Origin: an uncultured Odoribacter sp.
GTDB lineage: Bacteria > Bacteroidota > Bacteroidia > Bacteroidales > Marinifilaceae
DNA length: 64,000 nucleotides
NCBI GenBank assembly: GCA_910578105.1
Contig: CAJTPD010000002.1
Coordinates: forward strand, 331,269-395,268
Reading direction: 5' to 3'
The position numbers and the translations under genes were made by a program. Positions within the stretch are counted from its first letter, which is position 1. Each line of letters begins with the position of its first letter. The notes below the pieces were generated by a model. That model searched no databases. It was not told the origin of the DNA and saw only the letters and a list, made by a program, of their open reading frames with translations. Shown here in pieces: positions 1 to 8,940 of this stretch.

Positions 1-1151
1 TCCGGGAATTGGCAGGTATCGATACGGCACAGACCAATGAATTGAGAAATTCTTACCGGATACACAGTTATGGGGCGAATTACAATTATTTTCAGAATAA
101 AATCCGGTTGAACGGGGGATTGTCTTTAAGTCATACCCGGATGAGTAACCGGTATAAGTATTTGGCAGTGCCCGATTCGCTGATAAAAAGTATGTATATC
201 AATGTTACACCCTTAATTAGTGCCGGTGTGAAACTGGGTGCGAATAGTAATCTGGATTTTTCATACAGGGGGTATTCTTCATCTCCTGACGCCCGCCAGT
301 TGCAAGATTTACTGGATGTGAGCAATCCTATGCAGATATTCCGGGGCAATCCGGCCTTGAGGAAATCTTATCATCATTCGGTGGCTTTTACTTATGCCCG
401 CTCATTTCCTGAAAAATCTGTTTTTTGGAATGCTGCCTTATCGGGGGGACAGACTTTTAATCAGATGGCATCGAATGTAAAATTTATTCAGCGGGATACG
501 GTCATTCGCGGTTATGCCGTATTGAGGGGAGTGCGTCTCACAACCCCTGTCAATCTGAACGGAAACTGGGATGTTTCCGCCCGGGTTGATTATTCTTTTC
601 CGTGGGAAAAACTGAAGTTGCGTTTTAACACTGCCTTGTCTTACCGTTATTCCCGTGTGCCGTCAATATACGATGATTTGAAAAATGAGACAAATGCTCA
701 TTCTGCCGGTTTGCGGCTGAATATAAATACGAATATATCAGAGAATATTGATTTTTATTTGTCTTCCGATTCGGACTATACTTATTCCCGGAATACGACA
801 ACCGGAGGTACGCAAAATTTTAATGAAAATGTAAATGTTTACGGACGTTGGATTTTTTGGAAAGGGTGGTTTATCTCTTCGGGCTATGCAGGGACTTTTT
901 ACGTGAATAAGAAAGGAGAGACTGTAAATCAGGCAAGGCATCTTTTGAATGTACAACTGGGGAAAAAATTCGGAAAGGATAAAAATATAGACATTGCTGT
1001 GCTGGCAAATGATGTGTTGAACCAGCAGAATACAATAAATTATACTGTGAATGATTTGTATACCGAGACTTCTTATCATACGATGCCATCTTCCTGTTAT
1101 TTTCTGGTGGTTTCTTATCATTTTAACAATGTGAATAAACCGAAACAATGA
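1..1151 (+). CDS. Outer-membrane beta-barrel protein, C-terminal part (cut by window edge)
   Basis: The reading frame is open to the left edge, so this is the last ~380 residues of a longer protein. The visible part has no N-terminal signal. It is built of alternating short strands rich in Tyr, Asn, Ser and Arg, and it ends in a run of strands finishing with SYHFNNVNKPKQ. This pattern is typical of the barrel of TonB-dependent or OMP_b-brl-type outer-membrane proteins. The plug domain, if any, lies upstream. It ends 20 bases before cbiB on the same strand and may be cotranscribed with it, so a role in corrin or metal uptake is possible. That role is inferred from position only. Confidence 0.75.
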   Translation, partial: RELAGIDTAQTNELRNSYRIHSYGANYNYFQNKIRLNGGLSLSHTRMSNRYKYLAVPDSLIKSMYINVTPLISAGVKLGANSNLDFSYRGYSSSPDARQLQDLLDVSNPMQIFRGNPALRKSYHHSVAFTYARSFPEKSVFWNAALSGGQTFNQMASNVKFIQRDTVIRGYAVLRGVRLTTPVNLNGNWDVSARVDYSFPWEKLKLRFNTALSYRYSRVPSIYDDLKNETNAHSAGLRLNINTNISENIDFYLSSDSDYTYSRNTTTGGTQNFNENVNVYGRWIFWKGWFISSGYAGTFYVNKKGETVNQARHLLNVQLGKKFGKDKNIDIAVLANDVLNQQNTINYTVNDLYTETSYHTMPSSCYFLVVSYHFNNVNKPKQ

Positions 1152-1171
1152 TTATTTTTACCTGCTGAAAT

Positions 1172-2128
1172 ATGATGGATATGGAATGGATAATGGTTTT
1201 GCTGCCTTTGACAGCAGGTTATATATTGGATTTGATTTTCGGCGACCCCCGGAATCTGCCTCATCCGGTAGTTCTGTTTGGAAACGGGATTGCCTGGATT
1301 GAGCGGAAATGGAATAAAGGAAAATACAGAAGGTTTAAGGGTTGTGTTGTGGCAATTCTTTTTCCTTTGCTGGCAGGAAGTGTTGCCTGGATAATAGGCT
1401 GGGTAGCGGGGAAATGGAACATCTGGTTTTATGACCTTATAGCCGCCGTTTTTGTTTTTTACGGGTTGGCAAACCGCAGTCTGATTCAGGAGGGCGGGGA
1501 AGTAATCCGGACTTTGGAGAACCGGGGCCTGGAAGCGGGACGGAAGCGTTTGTCGTGGATTGTCGGTCGGGATACCTCGGAATTGTCATCGAAAGAAATT
1601 TATACGGCTGTACTGGAGACTATGGCAGAGAACCTGAGCGACGGGGTAGTTGCTCCTTTGTTTTACTATGCCATAGGCGGTTTTCCGGCGATGATGGCTT
1701 ATAAGATGGTGAATACGCTGGATTCGATGATTGGTTACCGAGACGAACGTTACCGGGAGTTTGGCTGTTGTGCCGCACGCCTCGACGATGTGCTTAATTA
1801 TATCCCTGCCCGTTTGACGGCATTGTTTATGGCGATAGTCGCCTGGCGTCCCGGTATTTTCGGTTTTATCCGGCGATATGGGCGGCAACATGCCAGTCCG
1901 AATTCCGGCTATCCCGAATCGGCTATGGCCGGTATTTTAAACTGCCGGTTCGGGGGTACTCACGTTTATCATGGTCTTTTGGTTGAAAAACCTTATATCG
2001 GCGATAACGGGCGGGAGGTGGGATACGAGGATTTCCGGAAAGCTGCCCGGGTAAATCAGGGGGTGACGCTGTTGACGGTGGTGTTGGTTTTGGGTGCGGA
2101 TATAATGGTGTATTCTTTGTTTGGATGA
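1172..2128 (+). CDS. cbiB: Adenosylcobinamide-phosphate synthase CbiB/CobD
   Basis: This integral inner-membrane enzyme attaches the aminopropanol arm to adenosylcobyric acid, giving adenosylcobinamide (phosphate), a late step of B12 synthesis. The 318-residue length fits the family. Visible family marks are GYILDLIFGDPRNLPHP near the N-terminus, ETMAENLSDGVVAPLFYYA around residues 150-168 and MVNTLDSMIGYRDERY around 179-194, with several hydrophobic helices between them. Two ATGs are adjacent at the start and the first was kept. The gene converges with cbiA, which ends 59 bases downstream on the other strand. No riboswitch precedes it in the window. Confidence 0.95.
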   Translation: MMDMEWIMVLLPLTAGYILDLIFGDPRNLPHPVVLFGNGIAWIERKWNKGKYRRFKGCVVAILFPLLAGSVAWIIGWVAGKWNIWFYDLIAAVFVFYGLANRSLIQEGGEVIRTLENRGLEAGRKRLSWIVGRDTSELSSKEIYTAVLETMAENLSDGVVAPLFYYAIGGFPAMMAYKMVNTLDSMIGYRDERYREFGCCAARLDDVLNYIPARLTALFMAIVAWRPGIFGFIRRYGRQHASPNSGYPESAMAGILNCRFGGTHVYHGLLVEKPYIGDNGREVGYEDFRKAARVNQGVTLLTVVLVLGADIMVYSLFG

Positions 2129-2187
2129 GAGATAACCGGATACGGAAGTTCCGGAAAATGGGTCTGATTTTGCTTTTTTTCTGAAAT

Positions 2188-3501
2188 TCAAACCGGTGTT
2201 CCCGGTATAATCCCGTCGGCTCCCCAGTAAAAGTGAATATAGCTGGCGATGACATTTCCCAATCGGTAGACAGCGGTGTCTGTTTCCTGGTCTTTTGCTC
2301 CGTATACCCGGGCTATGGAGGGGAGCGGGTTCACACCGGGCAGAATCCGGGAATAATGAAATTCGTGACCACGGAGTTCCCGGCCTTCCAGGAATATTTT
2401 CCGGTATCCTAACCGCAATTTCATATTTTCCATTGTTGCGCCCTGTGGCAGATAACCGCACATCGGGTAGCTATGGCCATTATTGTCGGTGATGTATTCT
2501 CCTAAATACATCATTCCGCCACATTCCGCTAAAAGCCGGCCGCCCTGCCGGCAATAGGTCAGAACGGAGTGCCGCATACTTTCGTTGGCACTCAATTGGG
2601 GAAGGTATAATTCCGGATATCCGCCGGGAAGATAGATAAAATCGGAGTCCGGAAGTTGTTTGTCTTGCAGGGGACTGAAAAAGGTGACTTTTCCCATTTG
2701 TTTCAGACGGCAGATATTTTCCGGATAAGTGAAATTGAAAGCTTCGTCCCGGGCTACGGCAATCCGGCCTAAGATAGGAAAATCCGTTTGGGCATTGCTC
2801 CCGGAAAAAGTCTGTGTACCGTATCCGGTGGCACAAATTTCCAGCAACCGGTCTATGCGGACGGTTTTCTCAACCTGAATGGCAATGCGCTCGGCAAATT
2901 CATCGAAACAAAATTCTGAATCGATGTTCAGTCCCAAATGCCGCGAAGGAATCTCGATGTCCCGGCATTTTGGAAGGAATCCCAGGGCTTCCACGCCGGC
3001 GTCCCGGCAGGCTTGTTTCAGATGAGCGTAATGTGCTTCCGAACCGACAAAATTGAAAACAGCACCGGCAATCCGGAGGTCGGGCCGGAAGTGTTTGAAA
3101 CCGTAAAGAACGGCTGCTACGCTATAGGCTGCAGATTTTGCATTGATGACCAATATGACGGGCAATTGCAACAATCCGGCGATTTCGGCACTGCTGCCCA
3201 GCATCCGGTCATAACCATCGAACAAACCCATAACGCCTTCGGTGATACATACATCGGCATCCTGGCTGTGACGGGCATATACTTCACGGAGGTGTTCCGG
3301 AGGTGCCATGAACGAATCCAGATTATACGATTCCCGTCCGGCAGCAGCGGCATGGTGTTTGGTGTCCAGATAATCCGGTCCGCATTTAAAAGGCTGTACT
3401 TTCATGCTCCGGTTGTGCAGGGCACGTAATAAACCTAAAGTGAAAGTGGTTTTTCCGCTTCCCGACGATGCAGCTCCGATGAGGAATTGTGGTTTGGACA
3501 T
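2188..3501 (-). CDS. cbiA: Cobyrinic acid a,c-diamide synthase CbiA/CobB
   Basis: CbiA amidates the a and c side chains of (cobalt-)cobyrinic acid using ATP and glutamine. The 437-residue protein has an N-terminal P-loop of the dethiobiotin-synthetase type (ASSGSGKTTFTLGLLRAL) and a C-terminal type I glutamine amidotransferase domain, with the nucleophile Cys in LLAECGGMMYLG. The C-terminal part also contains GHEFHYS. The start is placed at the ATG at 3501. An upstream TTG at 3519 lies almost on the expected transcription start of the -7 box TATATTTG at 3527-3534, so it is unlikely to be used. CbiA is the only amidase of the ring in the window. CbiP/CobQ must be elsewhere. Confidence 0.94.
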   Translation of the reverse strand: MSKPQFLIGAASSGSGKTTFTLGLLRALHNRSMKVQPFKCGPDYLDTKHHAAAAGRESYNLDSFMAPPEHLREVYARHSQDADVCITEGVMGLFDGYDRMLGSSAEIAGLLQLPVILVINAKSAAYSVAAVLYGFKHFRPDLRIAGAVFNFVGSEAHYAHLKQACRDAGVEALGFLPKCRDIEIPSRHLGLNIDSEFCFDEFAERIAIQVEKTVRIDRLLEICATGYGTQTFSGSNAQTDFPILGRIAVARDEAFNFTYPENICRLKQMGKVTFFSPLQDKQLPDSDFIYLPGGYPELYLPQLSANESMRHSVLTYCRQGGRLLAECGGMMYLGEYITDNNGHSYPMCGYLPQGATMENMKLRLGYRKIFLEGRELRGHEFHYSRILPGVNPLPSIARVYGAKDQETDTAVYRLGNVIASYIHFYWGADGIIPGTPV

Positions 3502-3526
3502 GGTTTGTTCTTTTTTCAATCGGATG

Positions 3527-3534
3527 CAAATATA
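3527..3534 (-). promoter_or_regulatory. -7 promoter box of cbiA
   Basis: TATATTTG on the minus strand fits the Bacteroidota -7 consensus TAnnTTTG. It stands 26-33 bases upstream of the cbiA ATG, and no riboswitch fits between box and gene. Confidence 0.55.
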
Positions 3535-3631
3535 GATAAAGGTAAGTGCTATGGCAAATAAATGTGATATGGCCGAACTGCATTCTACTAATTATCCAAA
3601 TATCGTAAAATTGTGAAAGTGCGGTTAATTT

Positions 3632-4228
3632 TTACGGACGTTTCTTTTTTACTGTGCGTTTCAGTCTCAAAAGTGCAAGGTTTAGTTCCAGTGTGGTTTC
3701 TGTATCATAAAGTTCCAGGTTGTCGTTGAGTAATTCGGAAAACAACTGTCCGCTTTGTTGTAAAAGATTCCTTTGTTCGCTATTATCTGTTGTTTCCTGA
3801 ACAAATTGTAAACTGCGTGTCAGTTCGCGTAGTTTGGCAAAGGCTTCGATGATGGCGATGGTGGTTTGTACTGCCTGGGGACCTTTCAGTATTGTAGCCA
3901 ACATGTATAACCCTTTTTCGGTGAATGCTTTGGGACTAACTCTCATTTTGGAGAATTTTGCGGTCAAAATTTTTGACCGCAAATCGTCAGAAACACTGTA
4001 TCTCAGATAATTACTATTGAAAATCTCTATCTTTAATTTTTGCCATTCACTGGCAGACGGGGTGATGACATATCCTTTCGGAAATTTTTCCGGATTGTTT
4101 TTCACGGCCTGATTGACTTCTTTGGTTGCGACACCATAAAGCTCTGCCACATCATTGTCAAGGATAACCTGGTTATTCCGGACAGCAATGATTTTGTCGT
4201 TGATTTGTTCAAGACGAATGATGTTCAT
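3632..4228 (-). CDS. ORF6N-domain DNA-binding protein
   Basis: The 198-residue protein opens with an ORF6N domain. The diagnostic run is VILDNDVAELYGVATKEVNQAV at about residues 20-41, followed by NPEKFPKGYVI. Further on, KAFTEKGLYMLATILKGPQA resembles the conserved second half of this family. ORF6N proteins are related to the KilA-N/ANT regulators of phages and are common as stand-alone genes in Bacteroidota. Their targets are mostly unknown. The C-terminal third is rich in Leu, Gln and Arg and probably helical. It is a single gene between cbiA and an unrelated lipoprotein gene, with no other phage gene nearby, so it looks like a lone accessory gene. Confidence 0.85.
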   Translation of the reverse strand: MNIIRLEQINDKIIAVRNNQVILDNDVAELYGVATKEVNQAVKNNPEKFPKGYVITPSASEWQKLKIEIFNSNYLRYSVSDDLRSKILTAKFSKMRVSPKAFTEKGLYMLATILKGPQAVQTTIAIIEAFAKLRELTRSLQFVQETTDNSEQRNLLQQSGQLFSELLNDNLELYDTETTLELNLALLRLKRTVKKKRP

Positions 4229-4324
4229 GGCTTAAAAATTTGAATTGATACACACATATAGCTACGGTTTCTCAATTTATAACATTTTTTTTTGATAACC
4301 AATGCCTTAACCGGATTTTATTGT

Positions 4325-4332
4325 TATTTTTG
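4325..4332 (+). promoter_or_regulatory. -7 promoter box before the lipoprotein gene
   Basis: TATTTTTG matches TAnnTTTG and lies about 80 bases upstream of the lipoprotein start at 4411. Confidence 0.45.
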
Positions 4333-4410
4333 TCCGATAATGTTAGAAACGACTATCGGGGAAAAGTAAAATTTATTTTCACCGCTCTGTTAATATGAAA
4401 TCCGAAATAT

Positions 4411-5316
4411 ATGAATAAAGTTGTATTTCAATCTGCTTTTGTTGCTGCCGTATTTTTGTTGTCCTTTTTAATGGTTTTGTTTTCTTGTGACAATAATGGT
4501 GAAAAAGGACGGCAGATAACGGATTACAAGGAATATACCCTCACTGTTGCATCTAAGAAAGTGATTTCAGGAAATATGAATTATTATTCTCATAATGCCA
4601 CTTTTTTCAGTGAAGTGTATGCAGTGAAAAAAGAAAATTCCCAGATATGGGAATGTTTTAGCGGTATATCCGGTTTCGGGTATGAAAGTGGGTTTGAATA
4701 TAAAATTCGTGTTGGCGAGACGGGTTATCTTGATTATTCCATGGGTGACCCTGCATGGACGGAATATAAATTGTTAAGTGTAATATCAAAAGAAAAGAAA
4801 GAATCTTCGGATGTCCCTCCTGCGTTTTTTCCCGAAGGTATGGAATTTCAACCGATAGACCCTCAGTATGTTATTGATGCTGATGAAAAAGAATTTGTTG
4901 AAACGGATATTGAAAACAATCCGTATCTCCTTTGGAAACACTCTATTGTGATAAATGAGGATATGAGCAGATTTGCGGTCGTGGATGAAAAATTTAATAT
5001 AGTAGCTATCGGAGCGATAGAAAAGGAAACTGTTGAAAGTTTATCGTTTCCGGTATCATATAAGATTTTAGTGCCGGAGGGTGAGATTGCCGGATACATG
5101 AATTGGGAGTTTACATATCAGACATCTGCCGCAATGGACCAATCTGCTTCAAGAAATTATGATGTATTCCTGACTTTATATCCGCTTTGCGAAAGCAAAA
5201 GTCCCGGGGAATCACGCTATCGCGTATGGATTTATAAAGACCTCACCGAATATTACCGGAACAAGTTTCCGGATGCAAATGTGAAAGCGGTGGTGATACG
5301 TCATACTATTTCATAG
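4411..5316 (+). CDS. Lipoprotein of unknown function
   Basis: The 301-residue protein begins with a long hydrophobic signal and a lipobox ending in LFSC, giving a lipidated Cys26 followed by DNNGEKG. This is a soluble linker without the acidic surface-export motif of SusD-type lipoproteins. The rest shows no domain I recognise. It is rich in Tyr, Glu and Ser and ends in a strand-like segment (AVVIRHTIS). It stands alone, directly before the cobalamin riboswitch of the btuB-type gene. Orientation is the same, but the riboswitch has its own promoter, so no functional link follows. Confidence 0.7.
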   Translation: MNKVVFQSAFVAAVFLLSFLMVLFSCDNNGEKGRQITDYKEYTLTVASKKVISGNMNYYSHNATFFSEVYAVKKENSQIWECFSGISGFGYESGFEYKIRVGETGYLDYSMGDPAWTEYKLLSVISKEKKESSDVPPAFFPEGMEFQPIDPQYVIDADEKEFVETDIENNPYLLWKHSIVINEDMSRFAVVDEKFNIVAIGAIEKETVESLSFPVSYKILVPEGEIAGYMNWEFTYQTSAAMDQSASRNYDVFLTLYPLCESKSPGESRYRVWIYKDLTEYYRNKFPDANVKAVVIRHTIS

Positions 5317-5362
5317 TTCTGAACTTTCTTCCGTTTTGTTTTTTTTGTCTGTATTATTTTTT

Positions 5363-5370
5363 TACTTTTG
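5363..5370 (+). promoter_or_regulatory. -7 promoter box of the btuB riboswitch transcript
   Basis: TACTTTTG matches TAnnTTTG. It ends 5 bases before the first paired element of the cobalamin riboswitch, the position expected for its promoter. Confidence 0.55.
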
Positions 5371-5375
5371 TCACC

Positions 5376-5537
5376 GATTATGGTAAACGGACGGTTTCTT
5401 CGTCTGTTTAAAAGGGAATCCGGTCGGAATCCGGAACAGTGCCCGCTACTGTGAACCCTCTTGTGTTGAAAAGTTTCTTACACCACTGTCCGTCGGACGG
5501 GAAGGTCGCTTTTCAGGGGTAAGTCAGGAGACCTGCC
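5376..5537 (+). ncRNA. Cobalamin riboswitch (upstream of btuB)
   Basis: The segment carries the conserved blocks of the adenosylcobalamin riboswitch in order. These are AAAAGGGAATCCGG near 5410, CCGCTACTGTGAA near 5443, CCACTGTCC near 5482, a GGGAAGG block near 5499, and the terminal B12 box AAGTCAGGAGACCTGCC at 5521-5537. A hairpin GTTTTTC/GAAAAAC at 5558-5564 and 5573-5579 lies between aptamer and start codon. It may act in the expression platform. It controls the TonB-dependent receptor starting at 5609. By the known mechanism, bound cobalamin should lower its expression. Confidence 0.95.
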
Positions 5538-5608
5538 ATGATTGTATAGATAATAGGGTTTTTCCGGGGTCAGAAAAACGATTATGAACTTTTTAATCTT
5601 ATTTCTTT

Positions 5609-7792
5609 ATGAAGAAGTGTTGTGTGCTGTTAGCACTAATGACGTTTGTCATTGTTCCTCTTTGGGCGCAATTGACATTCAGTGGAAAAGTAATGGAAGC
5701 TTCCAACGGCAAAAGTTTGCAAGGTGCCAGCGTGCGTTTGGAAGGAACTACTATCGGGACGGCAACCGACCGGGATGGTCGTTTTGTTCTGAAAAACGTG
5801 CCTGAGGGGGAATATGTGTTGCGGGTAACGTTTACGGGTTTTGAATCTGTGCGTGAACAGGTAAAAAGTAATCGTGAAGATTTGATTTTTCAGTTAAAAG
5901 CTCTCCCCGTACACCTTAATCAGGTGGTGATTACCGGAACCGGAACGCATCACCGTTTGAAAGATTCTCCTGTGCCGATTGAAGTGATTTCGGGCAGTGA
6001 GTTGCGGAAAGCCGGTTTGGTGAAACTTGACGATGTTCTGCGGATGCAGAATCCGTCGTTCAATTTTTCGACGACGGCGATGGGGGATTATACCACAATG
6101 AACGGTTTGCAGAACGATTACGTGCTTATTCTGGTAGACGGAAAGAAACTGGCCGGAGATATTTCAGGAAATACGGATTTACGGCGCATTGATATGAACC
6201 GGGTGAAGCGCATCGAAATTCTGAAAGGAGCTGCCTCCGCTTTGTACGGTTCCGAGGCAATGGGTGGGGTGATTAATATTATCACCGAAGAGCCGAAAGA
6301 GAATCTGTTGCTGCTTTCCCATACGCGGATTGCCGAAAAAGGGCAGTTTACCCAGAATTTATCGGCTGATGTGAATGCCGGAAAGTTTTCTTCCCATACA
6401 TCTTATCAGCGTTTGCAGGCCGGAGGCTGGCAGGTGAGTCCTTATGAAACGGATGATGACGATTCCCGGGGATATGTGGAGACGACCAAACAGGCGTCCA
6501 ATCGTTTCCGGTCGGATGTGTTCAATCAGAAATTCAGTTTTGCTCCCGTGAAAAATCTTGAGGTTTACGCTGAAGGAAGTTATTATCAGCGGCACGTGTA
6601 CCGTCCGGTGACAGCATATGCTTATGATATGGATTATCAGGATTATACCCTGGGAATAGGGGCGAAATATTTGCTGAACAAACGTTCCTGTATTTCATTG
6701 GATTTGTATAACGATAATTATGAAAATGAGTATGATTATATCAAGGATTCGGGAAAAAAGAAAGAAGGCGACAAAATACTCAATCTTCGCCAGCATTATT
6801 ATAACGGCAATCTGAAAGGGGTGTTCACGCTCGGACGCTTCAACAAATTGTCGGCAGGGCTGGAGTTCCGTGAAGACCGCTTAAAAAGCCCTGATGCCGG
6901 AATTGAAGAGACAAAAGGCGCAGATACTTGGGCTCTTTACGCACAAGATGAGTTGAAATTGTTTGGTAAGTTGCAGATTGTGGCGGGATTACGCTATACG
7001 CATCACGAGGAATTCGGTGACCGTCTCAGCCCCAAGGCTTCCGTTATGATGTCCGTCGGTGATTTTAATTTCCGGGTGAACTATGCTTCCGGTTTCCGGG
7101 CCCCGGATATGAAGCAGCTGTATTACAAAAAAATCAAGGGGAGTACGTTGAGTATCGGTAATCCGGACCTTGGCCCCGAAACGAGTAATTATTATTCTGC
7201 CAATATTGAATATGCCAACCAACGTTTCAATGTGTCAGTAAGCGGGTATATCAACAAAGTAGATGATTTGATTTCAACAAAAAAAGTCGATTTGGAACCT
7301 GGCGACAAAGCGGACGGAATCAAGACCCGCAAGTTGTATGTGAATCTGAACGATGCGACGCTGAAAGGGGCAGAAGTGAATCTCAGTGCGTATTTCGGTG
7401 CCGGTTTCTCGCTGACCGGCGGGTATAGTTACTGCGATGCCCGAGGGACGCTGGACGGGGAGAAAGACCGTTTGGAAAGAAGTATCCGCCATACGGGTAC
7501 GGCGTCGGCCAACTGGACGAACGAATGGAAATGGTATTGTCTGAATGTCAATCTGAATGCCCGGGGACAAAGTAGCCGTTATCATACCTCCAATGGTATC
7601 GCACCGGGTCATTGGCTGTGTAACCTGACTACTACGCATACAATAAGTCGTTTGGGACGTTTCGGATTGGAAGCACAGGCAGGAGTGGAAAATTTGTTTG
7701 ACTATACGGATGCCCGGCCTTTCGGAGTGAATTATGCTACGCTGTCACCGGGACGTACTTTTTTCGGCGGGTTGACGATTCGTTTTCATTGA
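5609..7792 (+). CDS. btuB: BtuB-like TonB-dependent cobalamin/corrinoid receptor
   Basis: This outer-membrane, TonB-driven transporter probably takes up cobalamin or other corrinoids. The 727-residue protein has a signal peptide (to about residue 19), then a carboxypeptidase-regulatory-like domain (about 22-95, FSGKVMEASNGKSLQGASV). The plug domain follows (about 105-230, with VVITGTGT as TonB-box region and SALYGSEAMGGVINIIT), then a 22-strand-type barrel closing with TIRFH. The start is the ATG at 5609. A start at 5584 in another frame gives only a short peptide. The assignment to corrinoids rests on the cobalamin riboswitch immediately upstream and on the corrin genes around it, not on the barrel sequence. 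Gut Bacteroidota carry several such receptors with different ligand preferences. Confidence 0.9.
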   Translation: MKKCCVLLALMTFVIVPLWAQLTFSGKVMEASNGKSLQGASVRLEGTTIGTATDRDGRFVLKNVPEGEYVLRVTFTGFESVREQVKSNREDLIFQLKALPVHLNQVVITGTGTHHRLKDSPVPIEVISGSELRKAGLVKLDDVLRMQNPSFNFSTTAMGDYTTMNGLQNDYVLILVDGKKLAGDISGNTDLRRIDMNRVKRIEILKGAASALYGSEAMGGVINIITEEPKENLLLLSHTRIAEKGQFTQNLSADVNAGKFSSHTSYQRLQAGGWQVSPYETDDDDSRGYVETTKQASNRFRSDVFNQKFSFAPVKNLEVYAEGSYYQRHVYRPVTAYAYDMDYQDYTLGIGAKYLLNKRSCISLDLYNDNYENEYDYIKDSGKKKEGDKILNLRQHYYNGNLKGVFTLGRFNKLSAGLEFREDRLKSPDAGIEETKGADTWALYAQDELKLFGKLQIVAGLRYTHHEEFGDRLSPKASVMMSVGDFNFRVNYASGFRAPDMKQLYYKKIKGSTLSIGNPDLGPETSNYYSANIEYANQRFNVSVSGYINKVDDLISTKKVDLEPGDKADGIKTRKLYVNLNDATLKGAEVNLSAYFGAGFSLTGGYSYCDARGTLDGEKDRLERSIRHTGTASANWTNEWKWYCLNVNLNARGQSSRYHTSNGIAPGHWLCNLTTTHTISRLGRFGLEAQAGVENLFDYTDARPFGVNYATLSPGRTFFGGLTIRFH

Positions 7793-7929
7793 TAAACGGG
7801 TGAACAAAATTGTGAAATGGATGGTTTTAGTTCGTATCGGTATAATATATTGGATTTATTTAGAAACGATGACGATATGTCCATTTGATTTTATTCTTTC
7901 CGGAGAAATTTTGTTTCGTAAAAAAGGTT

Positions 7930-7937
7930 TATCTTTG
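7930..7937 (+). promoter_or_regulatory. -7 promoter box of the Rpn gene
   Basis: TATCTTTG matches TAnnTTTG, with a TTTTG element about 17-20 bases upstream near 7909-7914. It lies inside the possible N-terminal extension of the next gene. It therefore supports the start at 7969 rather than at 7885. Confidence 0.6.
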
Positions 7938-7968
7938 TATTAATCATAATCGGATTCAAACAAATACT

Positions 7969-8940
7969 ATGGGCACAGACGGAATACGCGAAAAGTATAT
8001 CAATCCTTATACCGATTTCGGTTTCAAAAAGCTTTTCGGTACGGCGATGAATAAGGAACTGTTGATTAGTTTTCTGAATGCGTTGTTGTATGACCGTGAA
8101 GTGATTTGTGACGTCACTTATCTGAATACGGAGCATCTGGGTACGCAGGAATACGACCGGCGGGCGATATTTGACGTTTATTGCGTGAATGAGAAAGGCG
8201 AGCGTTTTTTGGTGGAGATGCAGAAGGGTGAGCAGAATTTTTTCAAGGACCGCAGTGTTTATTATTCCACTTTTCCGATTCGTGAACAGGCTCCCCGGGG
8301 ACAATGGGATTATGAACTGAAAGCGGTTTATGTCGTCGGTATCTTGAATTTTGTGTTCGATGATACGGACGACGATTATTTCCACCATGAGGTGAAGTTG
8401 ACGGACCTTCGGACGCGGGAAGTGTTTTACGACAAACTGTCTTTTTTCTATTTGGAAATGCCGAAGTTCAACAAGACGGAAAATGAGTTGGTCACGATGT
8501 TCGATAAATGGCTTTTCGTGTTGCGTAACCTTGCCTATTTAATGGAGCGTCCGCGAGCACTTCAGGAACGGGTATTCACCAGCCTTTTCGAGGCCGCTGA
8601 GATAGCTAAATTCAGCAGACGGGAGTTGTGTCAGTATGAAGAGAGTTTGAAAAATTTCCGGGATATGTATAGCGTGATTACAACGGCAGAGGGTAAAGGA
8701 TTGGCAAGGGGATTGGAAGAAGGTTTAAAGAAAGGTTTAAAGAAAGGTTTAAAGAAAGGTTTAGAGGAAGGTTTGAAAAAAGGCCTGAAAGAAGGTTTGG
8801 CGAAAGGCCGGGAGGAGGGTCTGCAAAAAGCCCGGGAACAAATGATGGTTAGTGCCCGCAATCTCAAATCCTTGGGAGTAGCAAAGGAAATCATTGTTCA
8901 GGCTACGGGATTGTCTCCCGATGAAATCGAGCGACTCTGA
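7969..8940 (+). CDS. Rpn family PD-(D/E)XK nuclease / putative transposase
   Basis: The 323-residue protein belongs to the Rpn (recombination-promoting nuclease, PDDEXK_2) family. It opens with INPYTDFGFKKLFG, the usual N-terminus, and carries the nuclease core RAIFDVYCVNEKGERFLVEMQ (Asp, then E-x-Q). The C-terminal part holds ten four-residue units of the type G-L-K-K (from 8710) and a tail LGVAKEIIVQATGLSPDEIERL. The start at 7969 was chosen because a promoter box lies at 7930-7937. Known Rpn proteins are DNA endonucleases linked to RecA-independent recombination and, in E. coli, to phage defence. The gene sits between btuB and cobJ-cbiC, only 21 bases before the latter. An in-frame ATG at 8665 just before the repeats could give a short 91-residue product. 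Confidence 0.9.
   Translation: MGTDGIREKYINPYTDFGFKKLFGTAMNKELLISFLNALLYDREVICDVTYLNTEHLGTQEYDRRAIFDVYCVNEKGERFLVEMQKGEQNFFKDRSVYYSTFPIREQAPRGQWDYELKAVYVVGILNFVFDDTDDDYFHHEVKLTDLRTREVFYDKLSFFYLEMPKFNKTENELVTMFDKWLFVLRNLAYLMERPRALQERVFTSLFEAAEIAKFSRRELCQYEESLKNFRDMYSVITTAEGKGLARGLEEGLKKGLKKGLKKGLEEGLKKGLKEGLAKGREEGLQKAREQMMVSARNLKSLGVAKEIIVQATGLSPDEIERL
8710..8829 (+). repeat. 12-bp tandem repeat array inside the Rpn gene
   Basis: Ten 12-base units encode Gly-Leu-(Lys/Glu)-(Lys/Glu) tetrapeptides. Three consecutive units at 8722-8757 are identical (GGTTTAAAGAAA), so the array can change length by slippage without shifting the frame. Confidence 0.85.

Noticed and set aside
7969..8940. Rpn gene as evidence for an insertion sequence
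   Set aside because: No terminal inverted repeats or target-site duplications could be seen around it, and the family is not a classical transposase.
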